In this document: piece by piece, positions 35,150-44,815 of the stretch
Position numbering within the stretch: position 1 is the first letter of the stretch
Layout: each line of letters opens with the position of its first letter
Made by a program: the position numbers and the translations under genes
The notes under the pieces: generated by a model
The model's database searches: none
What the model was told of the DNA's origin: nothing
What the model saw: the letters and a program-made list of their open reading frames with translations, nothing else
Assembly (NCBI GenBank): GCA_035967665.1
Contig: JAYWLB010000120.1
Span: 147,766-211,765, forward strand
Length of the DNA stretch: 64,000 nt
Direction of reading: 5' to 3'
From: Arctic95D-9 sp035967665
Lineage (GTDB): Bacteria; Verrucomicrobiota; Verrucomicrobiia; Verrucomicrobiales; DEV007

Positions 35150-35287
35150 GAGATGGGGCGGCAGGCCGATAAACCGGTTTGCCTCTTCCTTCCTTCATTT
35201 CGTACGTGATACAGAAGGGAGTGCCTCCTGAGTTGGCATGATACCGGAGGTGATCATCCCGGCGCGGCAGGCTATTCTTGCGGAACC

Positions 35288-36793
35288 ATGAAACTGTTCC
35301 GCTCCCTTATTTGGTCGACTCTCCTTTGTATCTTTGCTGGCCTCATTGCTGCGAACGCCGGGGAGGCGAAACGACCGAACATTGTCTTCATGCTCGCCGA
35401 TGATCTCGGCTACGGCGAACTGGGCTGCTACGGACAGGAAAAAATCCGGACGCCCAATGTTGACCGGCTCGCTGCGGAGGGGATGAAATTTCTTCAGCAC
35501 TACACCGGTGCTCCGGTCTGCGCCCCCGCCCGCTGTGTTCTGATGACGGGAAAGAATCTCTCTCATGCGGAGATTCGGGGGAACAAGGATGCCGGGAACG
35601 GGCGCATGTTTCCGGGGCAGTGGCCCATCAGTGAGGGGGCGCTCACGATCGCTGAAGTTCTCAAGAAGGCGGGGTACTCCACCGGCGCTTTCGGAAAGTG
35701 GGGACTCGGACCATCGAACAGCAGCGGGTCTCCAATCAAGCAGGGATTTGATCGTTTCTATGGTTACAACTGCCAGCGAAACGCGCACAGTTACTACCCG
35801 TTTTTTCTGGATTCGAATGAGGAGGAAGTGCGAATCAACCCGGGCCTGGTCTACGGTCACCAACGCAAACCGGAAGGCGAAGTCAGCGCCGATGACTATC
35901 GTCTGGAGAACTACGCGCCTGATATGATTCTCGATGAGGCGCTTAAGTTCATCGACGAAGCGGCGGCAAAAGAAGCGCCGTTTTTTGCCTACCTTCCTTT
36001 CGTCGAGCCGCATGTCGCAATGCAATCCCCTCAGGAGTGGATTGATCAGTATCCTGAGGAATGGGATCAGGAAAAAGGTGTCTATCGCGGGCAGAACAAT
36101 TACCTCCCGCATCCTCGTCCCCGCGCCGCCTACGCCGCGATGATCTCCGATCTCGATGAGCATGTCGGCACCGTTGTGGAACGACTCGAGAAACTCGGTG
36201 TGCTCGACAACACGCTCATTGTGTTTACCTCTGACAATGGAACGACACACACTTCGGGAGATCCTGCTTTCCACGTCGGAGGTGTTGATGCCGTCTTTTT
36301 CAATTCGGTTGCCGGCCTTCGTGGCTGGAAGGGCAGTGTTTACGAAGGCGGAATTCGCGTGCCGTGTCTGGTCCGTTGGCCCGGGAAAGTTGAGGCGGGA
36401 AGCGAGAACAATGAGCCAACCTACTTCCCGGATTGGTTTCCAACTTTGGCGGGAATTGCCGGTGCCGACGCGGCCGGCAGTGAAGAGCTCGACGGGATTG
36501 ATCTTCGTCCGCTTCTGGAAGGGGGCAAAGCCGACGATCGCGATGAATTGATGATTTGGGATTTTGCCAACTACGGCGGGCTCATCGCAATTCGTGAAGG
36601 AAACTGGAAAGCGGTTCGCCGCGATGTGATGAAGAAAAAGCCATTCGACTGGGAACTCTACGACCTCGAAAACGACATCGCCGAAGAGGTCGAGCTCGCC
36701 GCAAAGCATCCCGAAATCGTGAAGCGACTCGAGAAGGCGTTCATCGAAACCCGCATCGCAGAGCCCGACTTTCCATCGCCGCTCTACGATTGA
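35288..36793 (+). CDS. Secreted sulfatase (formylglycine type), first copy
   Basis: A 501-residue sulfatase with a signal peptide (residues 1-25). The formylglycine site is C78-A-P-A-R82, within GAPVCAPARCVLMTGK; the metal-binding DD is in MLADDLGYGELGC. C-terminal blocks FTSDNGTTHT and WKAVRRD are typical. Such enzymes remove sulfate esters from polysaccharides or small molecules after export and need a formylglycine-generating enzyme, not in this window. Family S1; subfamily not assignable. The closely similar antisense frame 35195-36814 is a shadow. Confidence 0.93.
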   Translation: MKLFRSLIWSTLLCIFAGLIAANAGEAKRPNIVFMLADDLGYGELGCYGQEKIRTPNVDRLAAEGMKFLQHYTGAPVCAPARCVLMTGKNLSHAEIRGNKDAGNGRMFPGQWPISEGALTIAEVLKKAGYSTGAFGKWGLGPSNSSGSPIKQGFDRFYGYNCQRNAHSYYPFFLDSNEEEVRINPGLVYGHQRKPEGEVSADDYRLENYAPDMILDEALKFIDEAAAKEAPFFAYLPFVEPHVAMQSPQEWIDQYPEEWDQEKGVYRGQNNYLPHPRPRAAYAAMISDLDEHVGTVVERLEKLGVLDNTLIVFTSDNGTTHTSGDPAFHVGGVDAVFFNSVAGLRGWKGSVYEGGIRVPCLVRWPGKVEAGSENNEPTYFPDWFPTLAGIAGADAAGSEELDGIDLRPLLEGGKADDRDELMIWDFANYGGLIAIREGNWKAVRRDVMKKKPFDWELYDLENDIAEEVELAAKHPEIVKRLEKAFIETRIAEPDFPSPLYD

Positions 36794-36811
36794 AAGGTCC
36801 CGGGAGAAATT

Positions 36812-36844
36812 CAACAGGGTCAGGTCACTGACTTAACCCTGTTA
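36812..36844. terminator. Nested-palindrome repeat between convergent sulfatase genes, copy 2
   Basis: AACAGGGT (36813-36820) and ACCCTGTT (36836-36843) form the outer stem; GTC/GAC around ACT form the inner one. It lies between the stops of two convergent sulfatase genes, so it can terminate transcription in both directions. It shares core sequence and architecture with the element after gltB and the one at 58232. Confidence 0.55.
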
Positions 36845-36854
36845 GGTGGCTCTG

Positions 36855-38300
36855 TCAGGGTTCTGCGAGGTCGATTAGAACGGGTCCCCGCTTGAGGATG
36901 TCTTCGGCGCCTGCGCTTGCTCCGGGAAAATCACCGCGTTTCTCAGGCCTGATGTTTCCGATCACTGAGGTTGGGTTCACCGGGGTGGTGTCACCTGTTT
37001 CGCTCCGCCACTGATCCATCGTCTCACGGAGCAGTTTCGAGATGGTGGTGTGCCCGGGGTGTTCGATCAGGTTGGTGAACTGATGGGGATCGTCGTCGAG
37101 GTTGTAGAGTTCTTCGAAGGGTCTCGGCTGCAGGAAAACATCGCGTTGCTCTGGAAGCAGCTTTCTCTCCGCCTCTGCCACCCACAGTTCTTTTCCGGCT
37201 GGAAATTTCTCATCCGATTCCGCGCACAGGTTCTGATCTTCGTAATTGTAATTGCGGATGTAGACCCAGTTTTGAAACCGGACCATTCGCTCGTTTGCCG
37301 GATAGGTATGCCAGTTGTGTTCGGCGAAAATGAAGTCACGAACTTTGCTGTCGGGAGATTGAAAAAGAGGCACAAGACTCACCCCCTGAAACCGGGCCGG
37401 AATCTCGACTCCGGCCAGCTCCAGAACAGTGGGCCCGATGTCGATCAGGCTGACGAGCGAATCCACCTGAGTGCCGGGTTTTACGCCGGGGCCGGAAATT
37501 AGAAGCGGGACTTTTGCTCCGGAATCGTAGAGTCGCGTTTTGCTCCGTGGAAAAGGTCTCCCGTTGTCGCTCGTGAAAATCAAATAGGTTGAATCCGCGA
37601 TTCCCCGGTTTTCCAATTCATCGAGGAGCAGACCGAGGTAGTAGTCGGTTCGGGCCACTTCGTGATAGTAGCCGGTGAGGTCGCGGCGTGTTTTCGGTCC
37701 ATCGAAAAGGTAGGGTGGGACGAGAACATCTTCGGAATTAAATCGCGGGGCATCTTCGGTGAACTGCCAGTCGCGATGGGCATCGTGAGATCCGAACCAG
37801 AAAAAACAGGGCGTGTTGTCCGGTCGGTCGCGGAGAAGGTTGAGCCAGTTTTCGGACCCGCCTGGACGACCTCCTGAATCGATGAGATCGAAGGCATCGG
37901 CGAGGCGGCGCGGGTCATCTTTCTCACCGTCGTAGGACATGTGATTTTTTCCGCTGAGGACCGAGTGGTATCCGGCCCGGCGGAGTCGTCCGGGGAATTT
38001 CCACTGATTGCGGGGGAGCGGCGCATGGAGTTCGGGTGCTCCCGTGTTGTGAGGGTAGCGGCTCGTGATAATGCTGTTCCGGCTCGGGCTGCAGCTGCTT
38101 GCGGTGACATAGGCGTTGTTGAATCGCATACCGATTTCTGCGAGTCGATCCATGTTAGGGGTTGGGATTGGCCCCCCGTAGGTTCCTGTATCTTCGAGAG
38201 AAATATCATCGGTGATGAAGAAAACAAAATGGGGCTTTGCGGCCTGCGTCGCAGCGGGAAGCAATAAGTATACAAGGGCGAGAAGCGAAAGGCGTTTCAT
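36855..38300 (-). CDS. Secreted sulfatase (formylglycine type), second copy
   Basis: A 481-residue sulfatase. The ATG at 38298-38300 is chosen because it starts a signal peptide (KRLSLLALVYLLLPAATQA); the open frame reaches 38420. Formylglycine site C70-S-P-S-R74 (SSCSPSRNSI), metal-site ITDDISLEDTG, later FTSDNGRPFPRSK and HDAHRDW. It is only distantly similar to the first sulfatase in its C-terminal half, so it probably has a different substrate. Convergent with the first sulfatase and tail-facing the kinase gene, from which it is 97 bases away on the same strand. Confidence 0.93.
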   Translation of the reverse strand: MKRLSLLALVYLLLPAATQAAKPHFVFFITDDISLEDTGTYGGPIPTPNMDRLAEIGMRFNNAYVTASSCSPSRNSIITSRYPHNTGAPELHAPLPRNQWKFPGRLRRAGYHSVLSGKNHMSYDGEKDDPRRLADAFDLIDSGGRPGGSENWLNLLRDRPDNTPCFFWFGSHDAHRDWQFTEDAPRFNSEDVLVPPYLFDGPKTRRDLTGYYHEVARTDYYLGLLLDELENRGIADSTYLIFTSDNGRPFPRSKTRLYDSGAKVPLLISGPGVKPGTQVDSLVSLIDIGPTVLELAGVEIPARFQGVSLVPLFQSPDSKVRDFIFAEHNWHTYPANERMVRFQNWVYIRNYNYEDQNLCAESDEKFPAGKELWVAEAERKLLPEQRDVFLQPRPFEELYNLDDDPHQFTNLIEHPGHTTISKLLRETMDQWRSETGDTTPVNPTSVIGNIRPEKRGDFPGASAGAEDILKRGPVLIDLAEP

Positions 38301-38397
38301 ATAATAAACTTCGTTCGATATTGCCTCCGGGGGAGCCGGAGGAAAAGTACCGATTCGAACGGGGGCGGTTTCGCTCCGGCGTCGAAGTCGAACCCGG

Positions 38398-40479
38398 CTA
38401 TTTCGAAGTAGATTGTACAAAGGCAGTTCTCGCCTCCGTTGAGACGGGCAGTCTCAGGGTCTCGCTGAGGTAAGTGTGGAGATCCCTTTCGGCTGCGCGG
38501 CTCGTGGAGAGATAGAAATTGTCGACCACATCCTGAACCGACATACCCGGGGTCAGCTTTGGAATCTCCATCTGATACCATCTTTGGAGAAACTCCTCTC
38601 CTCCAAATTGATCTCTGATTTCAATGATAGCGCCTCCCGTCAGTTGCTTCTGGTTGATATCGCGATGTCCTTTTCCAAACCACTCCGCGGGAGAATCTTT
38701 GAGTTCTTCTTTGTAGCGCAGGAGCTCCCTCTCGTAGAGATGTTTACGCGCTTCGATATCCGGATGAACGGGGAAGACATCTTCCTCGGCGAGCTCGATG
38801 AGACCCGCAAGGACCATGCCTGAAAATACGTTTCGGGACAATTCACTTCTAGCCGGCCCGGCTACGAAAGCGTCCATGAGGCTGTCGGCGAGACTGAAGC
38901 AGGCGAATTCGGGAAGCTTCAGGTCGGGGAATGCGTTGTGCTGTTCGAAAGCAGTGATCAGTTCATGGAGCTTTGCCGGTCCCAGGTTGGCTCCGGCACG
39001 GTTCCAGACAATGGCGTTGCGCTCAATGTTCGGATGACCGCGAAGAGGATAGACGGGGCTTTGAGTCTGTCCTGACAAGGCCTCAAACCGGTCGATTGTA
39101 TGGTCAAGGTGGTGCAGCAAATTTCCTGCTGTCCCGGGTGACAGGTCATTATGTGTCTTGAGGATGCTTGAACGCCGCCCTTCCCAGGCGTGAAAGCTGA
39201 CATTCTCAAAACTTCGTGCAACAGAATGTATTGGCTTGCGCTCAGTTCCGTCACTGGGAGGATCCGATGGCATGAGATAACGGATCCCTGCGGCGGCAAA
39301 AATTGAAACGAGGAATATCGCTGTGACGATAGGCACCGGTCCCTTTTTCCATGAGTGTCTCCTTTTCGGATCTGTCGAAGCATTTGCCTCATGCTTTGCT
39401 TCTTCGGACCGGTGAGGCGAAGTGGCCGTGGATTCCGATTTTTCCGGGCCGGGGCCTTTTTGGAGGAGTCCTTCGATAATGATTTCCAACTGCGCCCTGA
39501 ACTCGGATGCGGTTTGAAATCTCAGGTCGGGATTGCTCTCCAGCGCCTTCTCAACGAGACGGTCGAAGCGCTTGTCCAGCTCAGGACGGAGGGCGGAGGG
39601 ATGGCCGAACTTTCCTTTCGGAAGTTTTCCCGTGAGCATTTGATAGAGGACAACACCGCAGGCGTAGATGTCGGCCCGATGATCACAAGGTGAGGTGAGA
39701 TCCTGAGCCTCGGGGGCTATGTAATCAGGTGTTCCGAGGGCGATCCCGGACTGGGTGAGATCTGTAGTGGCGGTATCACCCTGATATTGTTTCGCAATCC
39801 CGAAATCGGCTATCTTTAAGCGCCCTTCACGGTCGATGAGAATGTTCCGCGGTTTCAGGTCTCGATGAACAATTCCGTTCTCGTGCGCGTAGCTCAGGGC
39901 TTCGAGGATTTGTGCGAGGATCGAAATGATTTGTTCCACAGGAGCGTTTCCGGGATGCAGATTGAGATAGTCTCCGAGATCCATCCCTTCCACCAGTTCC
40001 ATCACGAAGTAGCGGTGGCCCTGTTCGGTTTCGCCGAACTCGTGCACTGTGACAATGCCGGAATGATTCAGCGATGCGAGGGCACGAGCTTCCTGTTCGA
40101 AACGTTCGACGAAACGCAGGTCACTTTCCGGCTTAGCGAGGACCTCGGGAAGGAGCTTGATCGCAACAGCCCGGTTGAGAGCGGGCTGCCGGGCGCGATA
40201 GACAACGCCCATTCCTCCCCGGCCGATGAGTTCTTTAATTTCGAATTGTGGAAGAAGGTCCTGCAACTGCCTGACCGATGGCGGCTCCCAATTCTCCAAT
40301 CCAGACGGTGTCGCAAACTTTTCCTCTTTTGATTGGTCGTTCGCGAGGTCCTCGAGGACAAATCGAAAAAGGCTCCGGTATCGATCGCTGGCGCACCGCG
40401 AACATTGTTCGGCTCCCCCGGGCTTCCTGTCCCCGCACCGGGGACATTTGTCCGTCTCTCCTGGTAAGTTTTCGTTCAT
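38398..40479 (-). CDS. Membrane Ser/Thr protein kinase with N-terminal zinc ribbon and unknown extracytoplasmic domain
   Basis: A 693-residue Hanks-type kinase. A four-Cys zinc ribbon (C12, C15, C26, C29) precedes the kinase domain: Gly-loop GRGGMGVV (86-93), K108, HRD 205-207, DFG 225-227, PE 256-257. One membrane segment at about 382-402 is followed by a 290-residue extracytoplasmic region of mainly helical character, including HELITAFEQHN and IEIRDQFGGEEFLQRWYQ, which I cannot assign; it could be a ligand-sensing domain. All catalytic residues are retained. The substrate is unknown. It is divergent from the beta-helix protein. Confidence 0.92.
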   Translation of the reverse strand: MNENLPGETDKCPRCGDRKPGGAEQCSRCASDRYRSLFRFVLEDLANDQSKEEKFATPSGLENWEPPSVRQLQDLLPQFEIKELIGRGGMGVVYRARQPALNRAVAIKLLPEVLAKPESDLRFVERFEQEARALASLNHSGIVTVHEFGETEQGHRYFVMELVEGMDLGDYLNLHPGNAPVEQIISILAQILEALSYAHENGIVHRDLKPRNILIDREGRLKIADFGIAKQYQGDTATTDLTQSGIALGTPDYIAPEAQDLTSPCDHRADIYACGVVLYQMLTGKLPKGKFGHPSALRPELDKRFDRLVEKALESNPDLRFQTASEFRAQLEIIIEGLLQKGPGPEKSESTATSPHRSEEAKHEANASTDPKRRHSWKKGPVPIVTAIFLVSIFAAAGIRYLMPSDPPSDGTERKPIHSVARSFENVSFHAWEGRRSSILKTHNDLSPGTAGNLLHHLDHTIDRFEALSGQTQSPVYPLRGHPNIERNAIVWNRAGANLGPAKLHELITAFEQHNAFPDLKLPEFACFSLADSLMDAFVAGPARSELSRNVFSGMVLAGLIELAEEDVFPVHPDIEARKHLYERELLRYKEELKDSPAEWFGKGHRDINQKQLTGGAIIEIRDQFGGEEFLQRWYQMEIPKLTPGMSVQDVVDNFYLSTSRAAERDLHTYLSETLRLPVSTEARTAFVQSTSK

Positions 40480-40610
40480 GCCTTCTCAAGGCGGTGCAAA
40501 TCAAACTCTCCCCCGGTTGGTTTGAAGAGGCGTTGAGTGCTTCCTGTGCATCTTCTGAAAGGTTTAGTGATTGCCTACTGGAATTCAATTAATTAGATAG
40601 ATTGTGACAA

Positions 40611-41831
40611 ATGAATATGAAAGCAATCTTCTTCGTTCTTCTCGCTGGTCTTTTCATGAACGGTTCGCGGGTTCAGGCCCGGGAGGCGAAAGATCCCGTT
40701 CTCATTCATGCCGCTGATTTTCCTTACATTCAGGCAGCGCTTGACGCATTGCCACCTTCCGGAGGGATGGTGGTGCTGCCGCCCGGCACGATTGAAATAT
40801 CAAAGCCGCTCGTCATCTCGACTCCGGAAACGCGAATCGAGGGCAGTGGAGCGTCGACTCATATTAAAAACATGAACACCTCGGGTGAGCCGGCGATCCG
40901 CATTCAGCCGCCCAACTTGTCGAAGGATCCCAAGGCGAAGCTATGGCGGATTCAGCTGGGAAATTTCCGTATCAGCGGGAATGAGGAAAGTGGCGATGGC
41001 ATCTACGCCGAGTCAATTCAGGAGATTTTTCTTCAGGGACTGTCAATTGATCACAACGCCGGTCACGGGATTGCTCTGATCAACTGCTACGAGGACCCGC
41101 GTGTTTCGGATTCGATCATGACCTACAATTCCAAAGCGGGACTCTTCATCGATGGTTGTCATGATATTGTGGTGAATGCGAACCACTTTGAAGAGAATCA
41201 GGATGCGGTTGTTTGTGTTGATGCCTTCAATCTCTGCATGAACGGAAACAATATTGACGATCATCTCGGCGACGGGGTCGTCATCGAAAATACCTATGGT
41301 TCCGTCGTCTCAGGGAACATGATCGAAGAATGCAACGGCACCGCAATCGTTCTTGACCGTGACTGCTACGGGATCACCCTTTCGGCCAATGTCATCGCGC
41401 ATCATCTCGAAGGCGGTATTGATCTGAAGGATGCCAATGGTTGCACCGTCTCCGCGAACACCTTTGTCCTTACGCATCAGTTCGGCGTGAAGTTGAGCGG
41501 GGAAAGCGGGCGTATCACGATCACGGGAAATAATTTTTCCAATACCTACATTGGTGGCGGCGAAGATAAGCGACCTTCTGAAGGGAAAACACCGATGCAC
41601 ATCGACATCGGCACCGGAGTGGTTCTGGAGGGGAGCAAGCATGTCATCATCTCGGGAAACAGTTTCTCCGGGCTTGATGCAGGTGCTGTCAAAGGCAGCG
41701 GAAAATGTCGTGCTGTTATGGTCACAGGAAATACGGTGACCGATATCAACCGGCGTTCCGATCCTTCAGTTGAGGCGATTGATCTCGGCGATGCAGAGAA
41801 GAGTCTCGTTGAAAGCAATTTGATCGATTAG
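40611..41831 (+). CDS. Secreted right-handed parallel beta-helix protein
   Basis: A 406-residue exported protein (signal residues 1-23). A Pectate_lyase_3/NosD-type beta-helix repeat occupies about residues 30-400, with the entry FPYIQAALDALPPSGGMVVLPPG and many repeats of the type VVSGNMIEECNGTAIVLDRDCYGITLSANVI. This fold binds or cleaves polysaccharides, commonly as polygalacturonase or epimerase. Catalytic Asp/Arg cannot be assigned. Two in-frame ATGs (40611 and 40617) are possible starts. Confidence 0.85.
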   Translation: MNMKAIFFVLLAGLFMNGSRVQAREAKDPVLIHAADFPYIQAALDALPPSGGMVVLPPGTIEISKPLVISTPETRIEGSGASTHIKNMNTSGEPAIRIQPPNLSKDPKAKLWRIQLGNFRISGNEESGDGIYAESIQEIFLQGLSIDHNAGHGIALINCYEDPRVSDSIMTYNSKAGLFIDGCHDIVVNANHFEENQDAVVCVDAFNLCMNGNNIDDHLGDGVVIENTYGSVVSGNMIEECNGTAIVLDRDCYGITLSANVIAHHLEGGIDLKDANGCTVSANTFVLTHQFGVKLSGESGRITITGNNFSNTYIGGGEDKRPSEGKTPMHIDIGTGVVLEGSKHVIISGNSFSGLDAGAVKGSGKCRAVMVTGNTVTDINRRSDPSVEAIDLGDAEKSLVESNLID

Positions 41832-41859
41832 CGGCCGTTGGGAGCGGTCGGATGGGATC

Positions 41860-43413
41860 TCACTTTGCCTTCTTCGCTTCCTCTTTTTTGGGATCCGCTT
41901 TCTTTGGCTCATCTTTCTTCGGTTCCTCCTTCTTCGGGGGAATTGTCAGCCAGACGGCGGGCAAATCGATGAGGGCATAGGGACCGCGGTAGTTTGGATC
42001 CGTTTTGAATGAGTGGTAGGCCGCGATTGGCTTGCCGGTTTTCCTGCCGTCCTTGTCGGTCACGAAAGCATGGATCGTGAGCGGCTTCTGAAAGGCGGGG
42101 GCGTCTCCTTTTGCTTCGAGTTTGAGCGTCACATCGCCGCCTTTTTCAGGAACTTTGTCAGGACCGGTAAAGGTGAGTTTGTCAGGCAGGTCCGGAATTT
42201 CAAAAACAAGATTTTCTTTGTCTTCGTGGAGTCGTGTCACCTTCACTTTGATATCGACGGATTTCCCCCGTTCGAGAAGGTATTCCGATTTCTCGATTGT
42301 CGCGGTGAAACCCGGAACCGGCTTCGACGCACCGACCCGGTAGCGAAGTTGAGGGCCGCCACGTAGGAATCGATCGGAAACGGCGATCGCGTATTCCCCG
42401 TCAGCGGCGACTTTCCAGAGATACTCGGGGTCGCTTTCCTTGTTGGCGTCGTCGACGAGTTTCAAGAGTGCTCCGTCCGGTTTGAATATTTGCAGAACCG
42501 GATCGGTCGCAAACCCGAGACCGGCTGCTTCCACAGTGATGAGGTGTTGTTCGTCCTTCTTTCCGGTAAAAGTGTAGCGGTCCACTTCACCGGGTTTTGA
42601 AAGAGTTCCTGCCGCGGTTTTCCCGGCGGAGAGTTTGTTCTCTTTGGTATCCGGTCCCGGATCTGTCGTGAGGAGATGCTTCGGAAATGCTTCCGGATTG
42701 CGGGCGAGGTAGAGTCGATACTGAGCATTCTTTCCACCGCGAAAGGAGATACTCGCGGCCGGGGGGTGCGCGAAGGCGGTGACGGCAAAGGTGTAGTCGC
42801 CCGCCTCCGGTGCGGTGAATTCCATGCGGGGATCGAGGTGGACGGCACCGTCGTGTTCCATCGCGAGACGGTTCCCGTCGGGGCCGTAGAGGTGGAGAAC
42901 CGGATCGATGAGCGATCGAATCGTGTAACCCTCGACTGCCGCGTGAATCGTTTCGCCCTTTTTTAAAGTGAGTTTGAAGGCATCCAGTTCATTGTTCCCC
43001 GGGAGCCTCCCGTTCACGACGAAAGGGAGTTTTGCAGCGTCGATCACTTGAGCCCCCGCAATGGTGTTATCGTCTTTGTCCTCCTCGAGGATCTCGGGCA
43101 GGTCGCCGACGATAAACAGTTGAGGGGCACTGACGCCTTCGGGATTCGTTGCGCGAACTACGAGCGGTCCCGTCGGAGCGTCGGCGGCGATTTCTAATTT
43201 TCCGGTTCCTTTTTTGTCTTTGTTAGGAGTGAAAGTGAAACCTTTTCCGGAAAAGTTCAGCTGGCAGGGCCAGGGATCGAGTTTTCCCGTGAGAGTGACA
43301 TCGATTCCGGTTCCGCGTTTCGCTCCCGGAGGCCAGATCGCATCGAGGGTTGCGGGCGCGGCAATGCCGGTGAGCGGCAGGGCGAGCAGGGAGAAGAGGA
43401 AGACCCGTTTCAC
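41860..43413 (-). CDS. Secreted protein with pre-peptidase C-terminal (PPC) domains and Lys/Glu-rich tail
   Basis: A 517-residue exported protein (signal about residues 1-18). After an Ig-like/IPT part (residues 24-105) it has two PPC-type beta-sandwich domains (about 130-240 and 260-360: VDRYTFTGKKDEQHLITVEAAGLGF), an Ig-like module, and a C-terminal stretch of about 25 residues consisting of Lys/Glu/Pro repeats. It overlaps the DUF1501 gene by four bases and is the last gene of the PSCyt operon. PPC domains usually help folding or secretion of attached enzymes; here no enzyme is attached. Role probably structural. Confidence 0.85.
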   Translation of the reverse strand: MKRVFLFSLLALPLTGIAAPATLDAIWPPGAKRGTGIDVTLTGKLDPWPCQLNFSGKGFTFTPNKDKKGTGKLEIAADAPTGPLVVRATNPEGVSAPQLFIVGDLPEILEEDKDDNTIAGAQVIDAAKLPFVVNGRLPGNNELDAFKLTLKKGETIHAAVEGYTIRSLIDPVLHLYGPDGNRLAMEHDGAVHLDPRMEFTAPEAGDYTFAVTAFAHPPAASISFRGGKNAQYRLYLARNPEAFPKHLLTTDPGPDTKENKLSAGKTAAGTLSKPGEVDRYTFTGKKDEQHLITVEAAGLGFATDPVLQIFKPDGALLKLVDDANKESDPEYLWKVAADGEYAIAVSDRFLRGGPQLRYRVGASKPVPGFTATIEKSEYLLERGKSVDIKVKVTRLHEDKENLVFEIPDLPDKLTFTGPDKVPEKGGDVTLKLEAKGDAPAFQKPLTIHAFVTDKDGRKTGKPIAAYHSFKTDPNYRGPYALIDLPAVWLTIPPKKEEPKKDEPKKADPKKEEAKKAK

Positions 43414-44738
43414 GCGAACAGTTCTTTGATGAGCTTGCCGTTGTTTACTAACTGAATGGGACGGCCCGACGCATCGTGGAGGGTTTGCTCATGATCGATC
43501 CCCATTTTAGTGTAGATGCTCGCTGCGAAGTCTTCCGGCGCGTAGATGTTCTCGTTCGCGTAGTAACCTTTCACATCGGTGGCGCCGACAATCTGTCCGC
43601 CGGGGATTCCCGCCCCTGCCATGAGCACACTCATTGCGAAAGACCAGTGGTCGCGACCGGCGTCTTTGTTGATCTTGGGTGTGCGCCCGAACTCGCCTAA
43701 CAGAATCACCATGGTATTGTCGAGTGAGCCGCGTTCGGCGAGATCGCTGATGAGAGCGCTCACCCCGGTGTCGACGCGTTCAGCCTTGGTCTTTTTGTAA
43801 TTGTCGAAGAGCCCGCGGTGATCGTCCCAGCCGCCGTTGTAAACCGTCACAAAGGGAACGCCCACTTCGGTGAGACGTCTTGCCATAAGAAGGCGTTGTC
43901 CAAAATCGTTGCGACCATAGGTCTCACGAACTTTTTCAGGTTCCTTTGAAATGTCGAAGGCCTCCTGAGCTTCGGTCGAAGTGATGAGATCGAAAGCGGA
44001 TGCGTAGTAGTCGTCAAAGTCGACCGCCGGATCTTCGGCAGCTGTGTCCGTGATACGACGAAGGTGATCGAGTGACTGACGAAGTTCAACGCGCGATTTG
44101 GCTCGTCCGTCTTCGATCTCGGTCGGGATCGACACGTCCCTGACGCGGAAACTTTTGCTGTTCGGGTCGTCTCCGATGACAAAGGGAGCGTGTTGAGCGC
44201 CGAGGAAATTGGGGCCTCCCGAACGCGACATTCTAGGCGCGGAAACATAGGCGGGAAGCCCGTGCTTCACTTCGCGGTTCTTGCTCACAACCGATCCGAT
44301 ACTGGGATGGAAAGTGACGTAGGCGCCGCAGCCGACCGGGACGGGGGTGGGCCGACCGGTCATGAGATAGTGATTTCCCGCGCCGTGGTTGTTCTGGTTG
44401 TGTGCGATCGAGCGGATCACGGTGAACTTGTCGAAGGTCTTTGCAAGTTTTGGAAACTTGTCGCAAAAGTGAACTCCCGGAACCGTCGTCGGAATCGTTC
44501 CGAACTCGCCCCGGATTTCGGAAGGGGCATCGGGTTTGGGATCGAAGGTTTCGTAGTGAGAAGGCCCTCCATCGAGCCAGACAAAAATACAGCGGGTGTC
44601 ACTGCCTTTCGCGCCCGCCTGCGCTTTCAGCTTCAGCATCTCGGAGAGTCCGAGTCCACCGAGCGCGCCGAGTCCGGTTTGAATGAAATCCCGGCGACCA
44701 AGTCCTTCGCAGTTTAGTAGTGAACGCAGCTTGCTCAT
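43410..44738 (-). CDS. DUF1501 protein with Tat signal
   Basis: A 442-residue protein of the DUF1501 family, related to alkaline phosphatase/sulfatase-fold enzymes. The N terminus has a Tat-type motif (GRRDFIQTGLGALGGLGL). Family blocks FVWLDGGPSHYETFDPKPDAP, HNQNNHGAGNHYLMTGR and GEFGRTPKINKDAGRDHW are visible. Almost always it is found beside DUF1549/DUF1553 genes in planctomycetes and Verrucomicrobiota, as here. Function not established; an exported metal-dependent hydrolase of sulfate or phosphate esters is plausible. Confidence 0.9.
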   Translation of the reverse strand: MSKLRSLLNCEGLGRRDFIQTGLGALGGLGLSEMLKLKAQAGAKGSDTRCIFVWLDGGPSHYETFDPKPDAPSEIRGEFGTIPTTVPGVHFCDKFPKLAKTFDKFTVIRSIAHNQNNHGAGNHYLMTGRPTPVPVGCGAYVTFHPSIGSVVSKNREVKHGLPAYVSAPRMSRSGGPNFLGAQHAPFVIGDDPNSKSFRVRDVSIPTEIEDGRAKSRVELRQSLDHLRRITDTAAEDPAVDFDDYYASAFDLITSTEAQEAFDISKEPEKVRETYGRNDFGQRLLMARRLTEVGVPFVTVYNGGWDDHRGLFDNYKKTKAERVDTGVSALISDLAERGSLDNTMVILLGEFGRTPKINKDAGRDHWSFAMSVLMAGAGIPGGQIVGATDVKGYYANENIYAPEDFAASIYTKMGIDHEQTLHDASGRPIQLVNNGKLIKELFA

Positions 44739-44815
44739 TTTTGTGGTAACCAGTTTCGCTTCAACTGCCTACGAATCCAAGGGCGTGTTTGCGGGGGATT
44801 GGCTGGCTCATTCGG

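Noticed and set aside
35195..36814. 539-codon open frame on the minus strand
   Set aside because: It is the antisense shadow of the sulfatase gene on the plus strand, which has a signal peptide and the C-x-P-x-R active site; the antisense translation has no recognisable domain.
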